Positions 49,876 to 61,276 of a stretch of DNA of 64,000 nt are shown in pieces. How positions within the stretch are numbered: position 1 is the stretch's first letter; each line of letters opens with the position of its first letter. Below the pieces are notes generated by a model. It had not been told where the DNA came from. It saw only the letters and a program-made list of their open reading frames with translations, and made no database searches. A program made the translations under genes and the position numbers. The stretch is from Blastomyces gilchristii SLH14081. Taxonomy: Eukaryota > Ascomycota > Eurotiomycetes > Onygenales > Ajellomycetaceae. The DNA is taken from the NCBI RefSeq assembly GCF_000003855.2, contig NW_003101681.1, forward strand, positions 1,867,893 to 1,931,892, read 5' to 3'.

Positions 49876-51572
49876 AAATTGAAAGCTTTTCCAGTTCACA
49901 GAGTCATCCCCGGAAGCCCTCCTATATCAGACTGGTTCAGGCCGCACCCGTCCGTCCCGCACCTGGGTTCAAAGGCTGGCTGGCTGTGAGAACAATATTA
50001 ATGGCACCACCGCCGGCTCGAGTCCGTCGCTGCAGAGACTCCGCCGGAGTCCGAGCCGTTAGCACCCCATCCATCACTTTGTATGTACCCGGACAAAAGC
50101 ACCACTCATGGTTGTTGAACGGATGGAGTAGTTAACTTACAGTAACTTCTGTGATGCAAGCTGGAATTTAGTTTGTCTTGTTTTTTTTTCCTTCTCTTTC
50201 TTCCCTCTGTGCTTCTAGTCTCATACTGTAATTGGAGGCAGAGGGCAAATCGCATGCATTATGGAGAGTAAATTTTCTTCTTTTCTTTTTTTTCTTTTTT
50301 TCTTTTCTGACAATGCAGCAGTAGCATTGTACAGTATTTTGTCTAGAGTTAAAATTTGTTAATGATGATGATGAGCATTGGCGTGCACGGAAGCTGGTGA
50401 CGGAGAATTTTTTTTCATATCCCTGCCCATGCGAGATTCCGTGTGGTTTGAGGAGTGTATTTTTGTCATTTTCCCACCGCTGCTGCTGCTGCTACTACTG
50501 TTGCTGATGATCATGATGATTTGCCTGCTCCATACAGTTTTACGATCTGGGGACGGATGGATGCGGGTAGTTTCGAGAGCCAAATTCACCGCCTTAATTT
50601 TTGATGCCCGTTGTTGAAGTGGTGGATTGATTGTCCCGTCCTGTGGTAAGAGTAGCGATCCGGCCACGCGAATCTTGGGCCCTGTTTGAGCCATGGTATA
50701 TCGATGGATGCATTTTTGAGCAGTCCAAACAGACAAACAGACAAACCCTTTCCCATTTGTAAGAGCACGATACCATAGTCATGGAGGAGGTCTATTTCTA
50801 TTTATTATTATGGAACTTACGCTGCGTATGTGTTGGCTGTGGGGAGGAAGGAGTTGCGTATATGAGGGGAGGGAGGTTCTGCCCCATTTTCTCTCCCTCT
50901 CCATCCGTTTCCATCAAGCTGGTAAGGTAGGTAGAGCAATACGCTGTAATAGAAGCTAATAATGGGGCAAAAAAAAAAAAAAGAGTTGACTCTTTCTTTC
51001 CCCCCACGATTAGGGCGCACTCTGTCCATAATGGGTCTTGGGAACAAAACGTGACGAGAAGAAAAAAGTCCACAGAAATCATCATCGTTAGGAATAGCGC
51101 CAATCAGAATGACAGAAGGGCAAAGTACAGTATGGCAAATAAATTACGGGGAATATTCAGACAGTACAGACTGTACGGGCACCAACAGCCCGAAGCGGCA
51201 AGGCGTCGTCTAATCTACCGACCCCTGCCCCCGTCCTTACCTGCAGCGGGTTCAACAGTCCTGCTTCCGCGGCTGGCGCTGGGGTGTGTTCGGGATTTGG
51301 TTTGCAGCTTCCCCCCCGGCTTAGGTTGTTTAGGCGGTTTGGCTTGGAGCTAAATGAAGGCCTCCATATCCCGGTGCCGTAGCGTGTATTTAGCTGTCAT
51401 CATTAATACCCTCCGTTACCCGCGTATAGATGTTACTGTACATTACGTCCATCATACTATGTATGCCCCTGGTAGAAACCCTGGCGGGCCTAGCCCACTC
51501 TCGCTTCCCGCCGTGTGCAGCGAAGTGTCCGGTACAGTACCTCAAGGTATACCGAACCCCTAGGCTATTTAC

Positions 51573-51602
51573 AGCGCTATGACAGCGCTATGACAGCGCT
51601 AG
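51573..51602. repeat. 11-bp tandem repeat with AGCGCT palindromes
   Basis: acagcgctatg is repeated twice and followed by acagcgcta. Each unit carries the self-complementary hexamer agcgct. It lies about 700 bp upstream of the start codon at 52,285. This could be a regulatory cluster or chance. Confidence 0.7.
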
Positions 51603-51716
51603 TCCCGGGCTTACCGCAGCGCACGACGACCACTGGGGGGGCAATCCAGGCCTAGCGCCGACTCCACAGTACAAGCTTGCGCTGGGCACTCCGACTAATT
51701 TATTAGTATTATTGGA

Positions 51717-51749
51717 GCCGCTGCTGCTGCTGCTGCTGCTGCCGCTGCG
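51717..51749 (+). repeat. (CTG)n trinucleotide repeat
   Basis: About nine CTG/CCG units lie upstream of the pyrimidine-rich leader. Confidence 0.9.
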
Positions 51750-51839
51750 AGAGGGCAGGCGCTGGGCTTGGCTCCGTGCTTGTCGCCGCGAGGAGAAGTC
51801 TGGTAGTGACCGTCCGTCTGTCTTGTCTGTCTTGTTTCT

Positions 51840-52284
51840 CTTTGTGTGCCCCGGATCGTTCAATCGCTCCATCCATCTTCTTGCAGTTCCTCCCATCTCC
51901 TCCCATCTTCTTCTTCCTCCTCCCATCTTCTTTTCTCCTCCACATACATACAAACATATTCGCCGCACCTGCCGGTGGTTTCTTCTCTCGTCCTTTTTTA
52001 AATCACCACCATTATTATTACTTATTCATCTTACTTCTACGACTTCGAACTGGAAAGCCTTCAATGTGCTTCCTGGAATAAGAAGACGAAGCAGAAGAAC
52101 AGTCCGGTTCTCAACCCTCCCGATCCCCCCCTCTTCTTCCCTACCTGACGATAGATATATATCCACGTACTTAATATAATTCGATGACTTTACGAACCAC
52201 GACATTCTCCCTGAGACTCTGATCATCCCCGATCCTCGTCTCTCCAATTCGCCTCTAGAACCACTCGTTTCTTAAATCCCGCAC
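51840..52284 (+). promoter_or_regulatory. Pyrimidine-rich leader upstream of the 364-codon gene
   Basis: Long CT-rich tracts (for example 51,890-51,945 and 52,115-52,145) lie directly before the start codon. Pyrimidine-rich tracts next to transcription starts are common in filamentous ascomycete promoters. The short ORFs within it (51,712-52,179 and 51,776-52,081) are low-complexity translations of these tracts, though they could act as upstream ORFs. No TATA element is clear. Confidence 0.45.
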
Positions 52285-53379
52285 ATGATGGCTGACCGTT
52301 CAGTGGATGCGCTACAGTGCTTCACCTTCATTTCAGAGAACGTCCCCGTATGGGTCACTCGAATTACTGACCTGGCCGTACACACAAAGGCAAAACATGC
52401 TGAGTTTACTGCGGAATATGCCAGGCTCGCGGCCTCGGGTGAAGCTGCTACAAAACCTCGACGGAGGAAGAATAGCTCGGAACACTCCATTCAACCAGAT
52501 GACATGCACCCCTCGATAAAAGGCGCTGGCGGCTCCAATAAAGGTTCCCAGAAGGACTCCAAGAAGGCAGATGAACACGAGGAGGCCGTCGAAGAAATCA
52601 ATGAGGACTACATGGACCCTATCACCCTGCTGAGAATGTCGAAACACTACCCAAATGATTTGAACCAACGGAAGCGGAATATAGCAACTTCGAAATCTGC
52701 AGGGACGGATCGAATAGTCCGACCCCGCCAGCTCGTTGTCGTCCATTATGACTCAGAGACTCAATTGACCCTAGAGAAATTGGTGAGAGATATTGGAGGT
52801 GCTAGGAATAATATTCGAAAAGGCCGGATGAGCCAGATGATGAAGTCCGGGTTCGGTCTGAAGTTCTTGGATCACGCCAAGCGAAAGTCAACCACAAGAG
52901 GACCAGGAGAAGGCGCCCGCAATCCCCTCGATACACTCGATCCACCGTCGAAACTCGGTAAGCCAGTCATCAAGGAAACTGGGTTTGATCTCGTTGATAA
53001 ACAGTTGGAATTGGCACAGTCCCTGTGCGAATCGGCCGCTCATCAATTCCTGCGGTGCGGAGATTGTGTTCTAGAACTGGAGAAGGCAAAGGAACGGTTC
53101 GCTACCGTTCTGGAACTGGCAATGGTGGAGGTTGAACGGTTAGAAAAGGAGGCAGAGGCGGAGAAGGGGCAGGCTGCGAAGGCGACTGCGGAAGCTCTCA
53201 TGGTGGGAGAGGGGGAGGAGGAGGAAGTGGAGAGGCTCGCGCCAGCGCCTACGCTGAATGGAGACGAGAAGCGGGCACCGGATGGGTTGGTGGCGGCCAT
53301 CGAGGTCGACGATGGCTCGTCGATATCTTCTATCTCCATCGATATTACCGCCTTCAGGTCAAGCCGGTTTCGGGCATGA
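52285..53379 (+). CDS. Conserved-looking fungal protein of unknown function (364 aa)
   Basis: This single open frame starts ATGATGGCTGAC and ends TGA; the second ATG at 52,288 is an equally possible start. It is by far the longest open frame in the normal-composition part and has coding-like codon use. Residues 1-50 read as a structured N-terminus (CFTFISENVPVWVTRITDLA). Residues 55-105 are basic, then acidic and probably disordered (PRRRKNSS, DEHEEAVEEINEDY). Residues 145-190 hold a compact segment (PRQLVVVHYDSETQLTLEKL, then ARNNIRKGRMSQMM). Residues 225-305 are helical, with a likely coiled coil (ELEKAKERFATVLELAMVEV) that becomes acidic (GEGEEEEVE). The tail is Ser-rich. No signal peptide, membrane segment or catalytic motif is seen. 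The family looks like the unnamed conserved proteins of Eurotiomycetes, but I cannot assign a function. Confidence 0.82.
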   Translation: MMADRSVDALQCFTFISENVPVWVTRITDLAVHTKAKHAEFTAEYARLAASGEAATKPRRRKNSSEHSIQPDDMHPSIKGAGGSNKGSQKDSKKADEHEEAVEEINEDYMDPITLLRMSKHYPNDLNQRKRNIATSKSAGTDRIVRPRQLVVVHYDSETQLTLEKLVRDIGGARNNIRKGRMSQMMKSGFGLKFLDHAKRKSTTRGPGEGARNPLDTLDPPSKLGKPVIKETGFDLVDKQLELAQSLCESAAHQFLRCGDCVLELEKAKERFATVLELAMVEVERLEKEAEAEKGQAAKATAEALMVGEGEEEEVERLAPAPTLNGDEKRAPDGLVAAIEVDDGSSISSISIDITAFRSSRFRA

Positions 53380-56300
53380 TTCAGATGTTTCCGGGATGCT
53401 CTTGTTCATACCCATTAAGCATATCAATTCTCCACCCGCACACACACGCACACACGCACACACACATATATATACAAAACATCTACCCACTCCTTCGAAA
53501 AAGTCAGCTTCTCCGCTGCATATATCTATATTTCATAAACACGGCTTACAAAACGTCCTCCTGATCTCCTTGACCAAATCTACATATACATGACAGGATA
53601 CCTTCTCCCCATCTACCTCCCACACCCCCCAGCATTCGGGGCGGGAGGTATTCTACTCATCCCCATCAACGACGGAAACGATTTAGTGAAAGGAAAATCA
53701 AGAAATAAGTTTTCACCACATAACCGGTCCCTCCGCTATATACATTACATCATATCCATTTCCATATTATATCTTACTACATATAGTTCCACTCCTTGAC
53801 ATTTCCATCCACACCCCCATTTACATATCCCTACTCCACCAGACCCAACCCTCCCAAAGATTCGCAGAGGTACTTACTTTCGTTATTGAAACATGGCGCT
53901 ACTCTACTCCGCACTCGTTGTCACGTCCTTTTTGTCCTTTTTGTCATGTTGTTTTTCTTGATTTTCGTCTTTTATTTTGTGTGTGTCCGTCTGTGTGCGT
54001 GTGTCTAATGAGGGTTTTTTTATTCTCTTTTCGACGGATAAGGTGGGAGAGAGGAAGGGGTGAGAAAGCTATACTCATCCTTCCTTTCCCTAATCCTTTC
54101 GCAGTCCGTCGCCCGATGATGATAGCGTTTTTCCTTTATATATATATATATTTGCTCGTTCTATCCCACTTGTGTTTTTTTTCGTTTTTAGTCCTGATAC
54201 CTGACTTATGCTATCTTATTGATCTATCGATCTATCAATCTAGCATGGCGTTTTTTTATTTTTATTTTTTTTCTGAATATTTCCAAATGTCCAAATTCCG
54301 TTGCTTTTTGTTACCTTGCGAGATCGTTTGGCGTGGGCATATCTTTTAGTCATTTATTTATTTGTTTGGTCAATGATCGAATCTCTTTGCTGAAATTTGT
54401 TTTGGTTCTTCCCTCTACAGGGGAAAGATTGATGACCCGTTCCTATTCTTCTTGTTTCATGCCCATATCATCATATCATATTATATCCGTAATTCTTTTT
54501 TCTCTTTTCTTTTCTTTTTTTTTTTCCCCTCTTTTTTCTTTTCCCGTTTTGAAATTCTGAAATACTGCGATACTGACATCTGTTTGGTTTGAAACAAACA
54601 GAGGAGGGGGGGAAGAAAATGACAAAGAAGAAATACAGAGATATACATTACTCACTACCCTCACTCCTATACTCACTCCCTTGGGGCTTATATATATATA
54701 TACATCTACATAACTTGCACAAACCGAAACCATATATTACCGATTATGACATTAACTACCATGGCAGATTTAATGTGATGGAATGAGTGGGTAAAGCAAA
54801 GTGAGAGAGATTTGCCCTCTTTACCTATTTGAGAGAGTGCTGCTATGTTTATGATTTTGATGATGTTGATGTTGATTTTGATTTTTTTGATTTTTGATTT
54901 TTTTAAATGGCTTTTGCTTTTCTTGCTTCATTGCTTCGTCGTCTATCATTTCTTGGTGAAAGCATTTCAAGCGTTTCTTTTTTTTCTTTTTTTCTCTTTT
55001 CTTTTTTTTCTTTTTCCTTTTATTTTCCTCCCCAGTTAATGTTTTGTTGGTTAAAAAATCCTCCCCTATTTAACAGAATATAACATCACATATCATACCT
55101 ATCTCATAGCGCAGAGACAGAGAAAGCGAAACAGACAACACGCACGAGCATCGATCCATTATTATTAAATAAATAATGATTTGGAATCAAAACCGCCTGT
55201 TTTTAACCCTCGAGTAGGCTGCCGACTGGAAAACGACGCGAACAATCATGACGGTGTTGTCTTTCAAAAAGAAAAAGTGTACGAACAATACTGGATCTGC
55301 GAAGTAGTTATACCTAGCTAGGTAATTGGTCTTTTCCCAATCTCATGGCAACCCACAATTAAATTAAATTGGTAACAGAGCCTCGGAAGGTTGGTTGGTT
55401 GGTTAGGTGGGATATTGGTTTTCTAGGTTTAAACTAGTATTTATTTTCTCAGGTTGGAGGTGTGTGATATGTCATATTTTTCTTTTTCTTCCCTTTCTCT
55501 TCTTTTCTTTGTAGGGTAAGGTACATGCATACACACACACACAGCGTACAGTGTCCCGTCGGAGATATTATTATTTTTGTCCTTGCGTCGGAAATATTAT
55601 TTTATTTTTGTTTCATTTTTATTATTTTTTGGGAGGGCGGCCTGCATTAGGGTATTCCTGCAGGACGGACGAGCTTTTGACAGGCGGGGGAGGCGTTAAC
55701 TTAATCAAGCAAGCTAGCTAGCTGACTTTTGAGGAAATCTTCTTTTAATGTTCGTTTCTTTCTTTGACATGATTTCACGAAGTAAAGCAACGTAATGACA
55801 CATTTCATTTTTAAGCTGGTTAACTACCTACAGGAAACAAATGAGTGGTAGTTAAAGGTATTTGGGCCGAACGGCTTTCTTTAAGAAGTTTATATAACTC
55901 TGTAAAACTATCCCTAACGGATAGTTACCGGAGCCGTCCACAGCTAGGTAAATAGGGTGGGTGCCACTGGAGCGGATGTCCGACCTATCTCTATCTGACG
56001 ATGACGATGATGTTGTTGGCATATAGCTAGCTGGATATGGGATGTTACCAGGGCGGGCCCACCGCTCATACTACATGCTGTCATGCCTTGGATCGAGATC
56101 GTATAGTATGTACATTATATTGGCGGGAAGTGCAACTGGTAACACGTACAAGTAACCTGCTTTTCATTGGTTTTGGTCCTACCATATAGGAAGTGCGAAT
56201 CGAGATTAATACATATTTTCTGTACCCTGGAGCTTGGGCTTGGTAGAGAGAACAGGAGGGATAGTTATCAGCTTGAAAGACGGCCCTTGCTATGGACATT

Positions 56301-59300
56301 GCTTGATGGATCGCAAGACTATATATCTAGTCATTTCAACTTCTTTTGAACGGATATTTTTCTCCTGTTGGTGGAAAACCGCCCTCTATACGTGCTTGAT
56401 GTCATGCGAAGTTACCTCAAAGAAACGAGACATGCGTACTCACTCAATAAAAGGTGCGTTGTGAGGTGGGGGAGTAGATACAGCCAAAGGGTGCCGTGCC
56501 CTTTCTCCTGTCGCATATTTTTGACCGCTGATCATATATTTATTAGATGCCTGGATACTGGGCACACCACCTAGGCTAGGTCCTACCAGTAACCATCTTG
56601 CGCGGAGTGATCGTCAATAGATTGTCCTCTTTATCCCCTGATATACATACACCGTTGCATTGGACACTGCGATCGAGGATTCGGCATTCAAGTCTCTGGG
56701 GCTGTAAAGCATCGTAAGTTGTCGCAACCCTGGTGGTAGAAGGGAGGATCTACAAAATAGATCTATTCCCGTAGCGAGTGCTGTTTAATAATAGCGCTTA
56801 ATCAAGGCACCCAGAACCCCGTCCAACCAACAACGTTCTTCGCAGCGCTAATGGATAGAGAATCCCTCACGCTGCCGTTGAGACGATCCATCCACATGTA
56901 TTTCGTCCACATGAAGCCAGCTAGAAGAGTGTATAAATGAACTTAGAATGGAAATAACGGCTCGTCCTGGCGATACATACATACTGGTATTATTGTATGT
57001 ATCGTATGAACAATACGAGAGATCATGCAGCCCGCCCCGCGTCTAGCGCCAATATTGATCAACCTCCTTCCCGGGGTTGCTCCGAGCTGTGTGGGCTCGA
57101 GAGCCTCTACCCGCGCCGACCGGCATTTAACGCCAAAGTTAACCAATAAAACTAACACACTAACACAGCTTTCTTGGAGGTGCAAAGACTGGTTCTGGCG
57201 GCGAATCGAACGCTTTTCTTTGTGCACACGCCTTGATACTTTTGGCCATTTGTACCACGCGAGACTGGGGTTTAATCTTTTTTGGTCTGGGCTTAAAATG
57301 GCAACTATTCGGCACTTAAGCATGTAGCTGTAATCCAGCATGCAATTATCGCAGTCCCCAACAGAAATGAATTCTTTGCAAGAAAATTTGATATGTCGCA
57401 TAACGATCTAGCCAGCGCGCAGAGCGTCCCGCCAGGCAGACGCGCAATGCAAGTTGCCGCGCTCTGTATCAGTGCCCTCGACGGATCTCCTACCTCCAGG
57501 GATATGTGGCATGGTTGTTACTGAGTCTGTTGACGGTGACTTTGATTCCCGTATGCCGTGATGAGTCAACGTGTTTCTCGTTTATCCGCCCTTGTTGCTT
57601 TTTGGGGGCTAACTCTTCCTCCTTCCGATGCTAATTTTGGACCTGTAGGGAAAAAGCCGTTGAGACGAATAATAATAATAATAAGAATAAGAATGTGAGG
57701 AAGCACGTAATTTTTTGCGGCTGGGACAAGCGTTCTAGCATGAGCGCGAACGAGCGCGAAGAAGATGGCTGGGCCAATCAGCCGCCGCGAACGAAGTGCC
57801 CGGAGTTGATCCATCTCGACTTGGCAATAGATTCTGATGGGCCAGGGATGTTTTTTCGCATTCTGAGCCTCTATGGCCCGAATCATTGGAGGGAAGAAGA
57901 GAAGGCGAAAATATCCCGCAAAACTAATGCATGGATCCAAATGGTGCACGTATCGGATCAACGGATTGTGGATATGTTACTCTACTCCCGCAGCCGCAGC
58001 GATAACCTTGATTTTAGGGGCATTGGCAAATTTGGAGTAGACGGGAGAGAAAATATTAGATTCGTGCGAGGGTTTGGACAGAAATTCCAGATGACGTCCA
58101 CTAGGAGTGTACCCGCGCCTTGCTGCACGAAATCAGGGGCTGAACCTCTCGATCATGTGATTTGAGGGAAGGAGTGAGGTCAGACTGCTGTCTTTTATGA
58201 TGCCTGGACTTTCCCAATTTTGATTTTCATTTATTTCTCTTTCTGCTCGGCAAGAGTTGCGAAAGTTGCGAAATCCTTCTACGCAGTAACTAACTACTAT
58301 CTCGGAAATATGTCAGCAGGTTCACAGAACACAAAGGATGAAGCGCCCCCCCCTCCATGGCCAAAGCAGCATGAGCTCAGTTGCTCATTGCTTTCAGGTC
58401 ATAGGCTCTTTGGGAAGCGGCTACAATTCAATACATCATCCACCAAGAAAGATATGATCAATTCAGTGTGTTACTATCCCGGGTATCAGTTCTTCCCTAG
58501 AACCCTTGATCTCCGCGCAATTTTGTTCGTCAAGCGTGCGTGCTGAAGATGTTTATTTGTCACAATCCTTCAATGGAAGCGAGCTAGTTATGGGAAATGC
58601 GAAAGTCGAGTCAAGCTCACAAGCACAAACGCCCTATTCATTTTTCTTTCATCTTTCCACTCTTTTTTCAAAGGATGAGATTGTTGACTTCCATGAGTCC
58701 GTCGTTGGCTTTCATTGGTTTTCGGCATTGCGCTTGGATAGAAATCCTCAGCTCCGCTAAAGTTCTCTACTTTGCGGGATGGTTGGACTCCTCAAGAGGG
58801 CGTTCGAGACCACCTTACCCAATTTCAACTCTTCACGGGTAACTAACAAATTTTCCTTCTTTATGAACCTAGTGGCTATTGGCCACATAGTTGTTCTACC
58901 CTGATGTGGGAGGATTACCTGGCAGCGAGAAGCATCATGAATGCTTTGACGAATACTCTACGAGCTCCACAACAATTTTGATGCAGCGCCTGAAGCAACC
59001 ACATTACACCTCCGAGGAGTACTGAAGAAGTGCGCGTCTCGCGCCTAATATAGAGAATTTCGAGTGTGGAAAGTCTACATTCAGCCAGCCCTTGACCCTC
59101 CAACCTTGCCAAACGAAGTGAGATATTTCTGTCCTTGATCAGTGGCTGGCTTCATTGGGTATCTTTGCAGAGGAGGAGGAGGACAGGAGTTTAGCCAGAA
59201 CTACTGGATTGAACCATTCACCGGGTTGAGAAGCATGCCCCTTCCTTCGTCCTCCCATGCTATGTCGTGTTCAAGCTCATGAAGGCTGGCTGAGAAATTG

Positions 59301-59525
59301 CCAGGGTTGGACACCTTGTGTGATGACAAATCTATCATGATGAAGCGCACTATACGTGCGTGAAAACCCGAGGCGCCTGATGGCTGTGTCTATAAGTTTG
59401 GGTAGGTCTCCGCTCATATCTTGCGCAACTGCCAGACATGTGGTCGTGCTTGAACAAATTTCTATTCAACAGGCAACAATTGCAACTCATTCCTTAACTC
59501 ATTTCTTAACTATACTAAATAATCC
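53380..59525. other. Intergenic spacer, no supportable gene
   Basis: The first 1.7 kb is rich in T and short repeats: (AC)n at 53,440-53,466, (TA)n near 54,138 and 54,690, and T/C tracts at 54,495-54,545 and 54,980-55,025. From 55,100 to 59,525 composition is normal, with a GGTT repeat at 55,388-55,404, CTAG-rich palindromes near 55,312 and 55,712, and (AAT)n near 57,668. ORFs of 60-156 codons occur on both strands and overlap each other (for example 57,695-58,165 plus against 57,566-57,961 minus), with no domain. Decayed exons upstream of the pseudogene could lie in 58,300-59,500, but I cannot show them. Confidence 0.45.
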
Positions 59526-61276
59526 CCATCCGTGGCGGTTGTCCAGATTTCTACCAACGGCAATGAGTGCTATCAGCTACCCAGCAATAGCGCAGTCCAG
59601 CGATACATTGGGCGGCCAGTATATTACTGGAAGACGCTTGATGACAACGCCAAAAATGCCCAAATAGTGGCAAATGACCACGGTGTCTACCTGCGGCGAT
59701 CGACCAGCATGGTTATGTACACTCTCGCGAGGGTGGCTCATGGAGTCTAATCAACCAGGGCGCAGCCAAGATCTGGGCTTCTGGCTCAAACCATTTTTAC
59801 AAGTGGAACTTGGCAGCCCATTGACAAAAGTCCCCGGTTCAAGGACCTTGCCGTAGACGGCGATGCTTATACCAACTTCACATGGATGGTACTGCTTGGA
59901 GGTATAATAGCACCTGGCACCACCTTGATGCTAATGGTCACCTTTCCGAAATTGCTGCAGGCGGAGGACATCTCTATATGCGCCATAACAATGACCAAGT
60001 TTTCCAGTACCATGGTACCATTCATTGGACCAGAATTTGCGACATGGATTCGCACGCCATCCAGATTGCAGCAGGCATGGAAGGAGTCTTCAAGCATTGC
60101 CAAAATGGTGGGATATATAAACATGTCAGTGGAACCTCATGGAAGAAAGTTAGCGGAGAGATTGCCAACTTCGAAATCGCGGTAGAAAAATACCTGCACC
60201 GAGCGAAGACTGAAAATACCATCAGCCGTTTAGACTTCAATGGCACACCCTGGCAAATCATCCGACCACCGACAGGATGGCACACTGAGAAGGTTCAACC
60301 TGCGGAACAGTATAAAAGTGGTTACGCAGAAGCCCAGCGCATTTGGCTCAAAATAGGAAATGGTGCCCCGGTCAAAGTCACTTAATAAAGGGTACGTATG
60401 GTTTATTGTCCGTGGCCTTTGTCGGTGTTTCTTGCCCCTTCTGGTCCTTCACGTCTTTCTTGCGAATAGTGACCTTTGTAACAGCGCTTGCAGACGCCTT
60501 CACCCAGTTCAAGGTTTCCCAGGGGAAATCGCCTTTTAAAGTAGCTTGGTGCAAGAGCGATATGACGGAGTCGATCAATTATATGAAAAATGGTACCGTC
60601 GATGCGTGTATCACCTATCACGCGGCCGCAGAACAGTTAGCCATTGACCAAAACTTTGCTGGAAATCCCAGCTACTATGCCTTCCGGGAGCGCTTCCTAC
60701 TAGTCGGCCCACCATCGAACCGGGCAAAACTCGACAGCAGTGATAGCGTGGAGGAAATGTTTCAATCAATTTACTCTGTAGCTGAGTCTGGCAAGAATGT
60801 AAAGTCCCTGAGCCGGTAAATCCGCCCCCAATATCAAGGAGTCGGAGTTGTGGATTAAAATTGGCGAGGTAAAGTCCCCGCCGGCGAGCCCTCTAACGAT
60901 TGGAGGTCATAGACACATACATACTGACTGTCGACTATGAAAGGCTCCATGGGCTCAAACAAAGTCTCCATGGTACCACGAGAACGCAGAGTATCCAATC
61001 CAAGCGCTGACGACTGCGGTAAGGTTGGGAGAGTACACCCTTACAGACTGGGGAGCTTCTCTCTCGGTCCCTCACGAGGTCCAAAACAACCTCACCATCT
61101 ATAAAAAGGGACCAGACAGGGAAGATGATCCGCTCCTTATGCCTGCTCATCTCCTAGTGAGCGATGAGCCTCCGCTTGCAAAGTATTTCGCGCATTGGCT
61201 GGTTAGTAAAGAAGGTCAGGCAGTCGTCGCTGGCTTCATGAAGGATGGAAAGCATGTTTACCCCGGTGCGCCGTGA
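59526..61276 (+). pseudogene. Pseudogene: beta-propeller (tectonin-like) repeats fused to a TupA-type binding domain
   Basis: The coding trace runs through three frames. The first part (59,526-60,340) holds about five ~40-residue repeats with a V/IAAG-x-x-H/V-Y pattern and Trp: AQIVANDHGVYL, KIWASGSNHFYKW, FKDLAVDGDA, LSEIAAGGGHLYMRHNN, IQIAAGMEGVFKH. This resembles tectonin-type beta-propellers. It passes via YAEAQRIWLKIGNG into a TupA-like solute-binding domain: GQSHLIK, ALADAFTQFKVSQGKSPFKV, MTESINYMKNGTVDACITYH, RERFLLVGPPSN, IKESELWIKIGE, YTLTDWG, ending GKHVYPGAP at 61,276. Two GT-AG introns fit this frame: 60,392-60,484 (93 nt) and 60,869-60,943 (75 nt). Frame breaks lie near 59,692, 59,808, 59,866, 60,373 and 60,820. 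The 5' start is not found. The TupA assignment is firm; the propeller type is less sure. Confidence 0.75.

Larger units (their letters stand above)
47240..51839. other. Long intergenic spacer with simple repeats
   Basis: Composition here is normal and CG dinucleotides are present. I see only short overlapping ORFs on both strands, mostly low complexity (poly-Ser, poly-Leu or poly-Phe from trinucleotide and homopolymer runs), with no recognisable domain or convincing intron pattern. Simple repeats listed separately are at 47,870, 49,364, 49,835, 51,573 and 51,717. A CTG/ACT-rich patch lies at 50,480-50,520. The span may act as the upstream region of the gene at 52,285 or hold unrecognised non-coding transcripts. 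Confidence 0.5.

Noticed and set aside
51588..52247. ORFs of 126-155 codons flanking the gene start
   Set aside because: They translate CTG repeats and CT-rich leader tracts and overlap on opposite strands.
53918..54560. ORFs rich in Phe, Leu and Tyr downstream of the 364-codon gene
   Set aside because: They arise from T-rich sequence; apparent membrane segments are compositional.
57566..58165. 131-codon minus and 156-codon plus ORFs overlapping each other
   Set aside because: Neither shows a motif or a supporting exon structure, and both cannot readily be genes.
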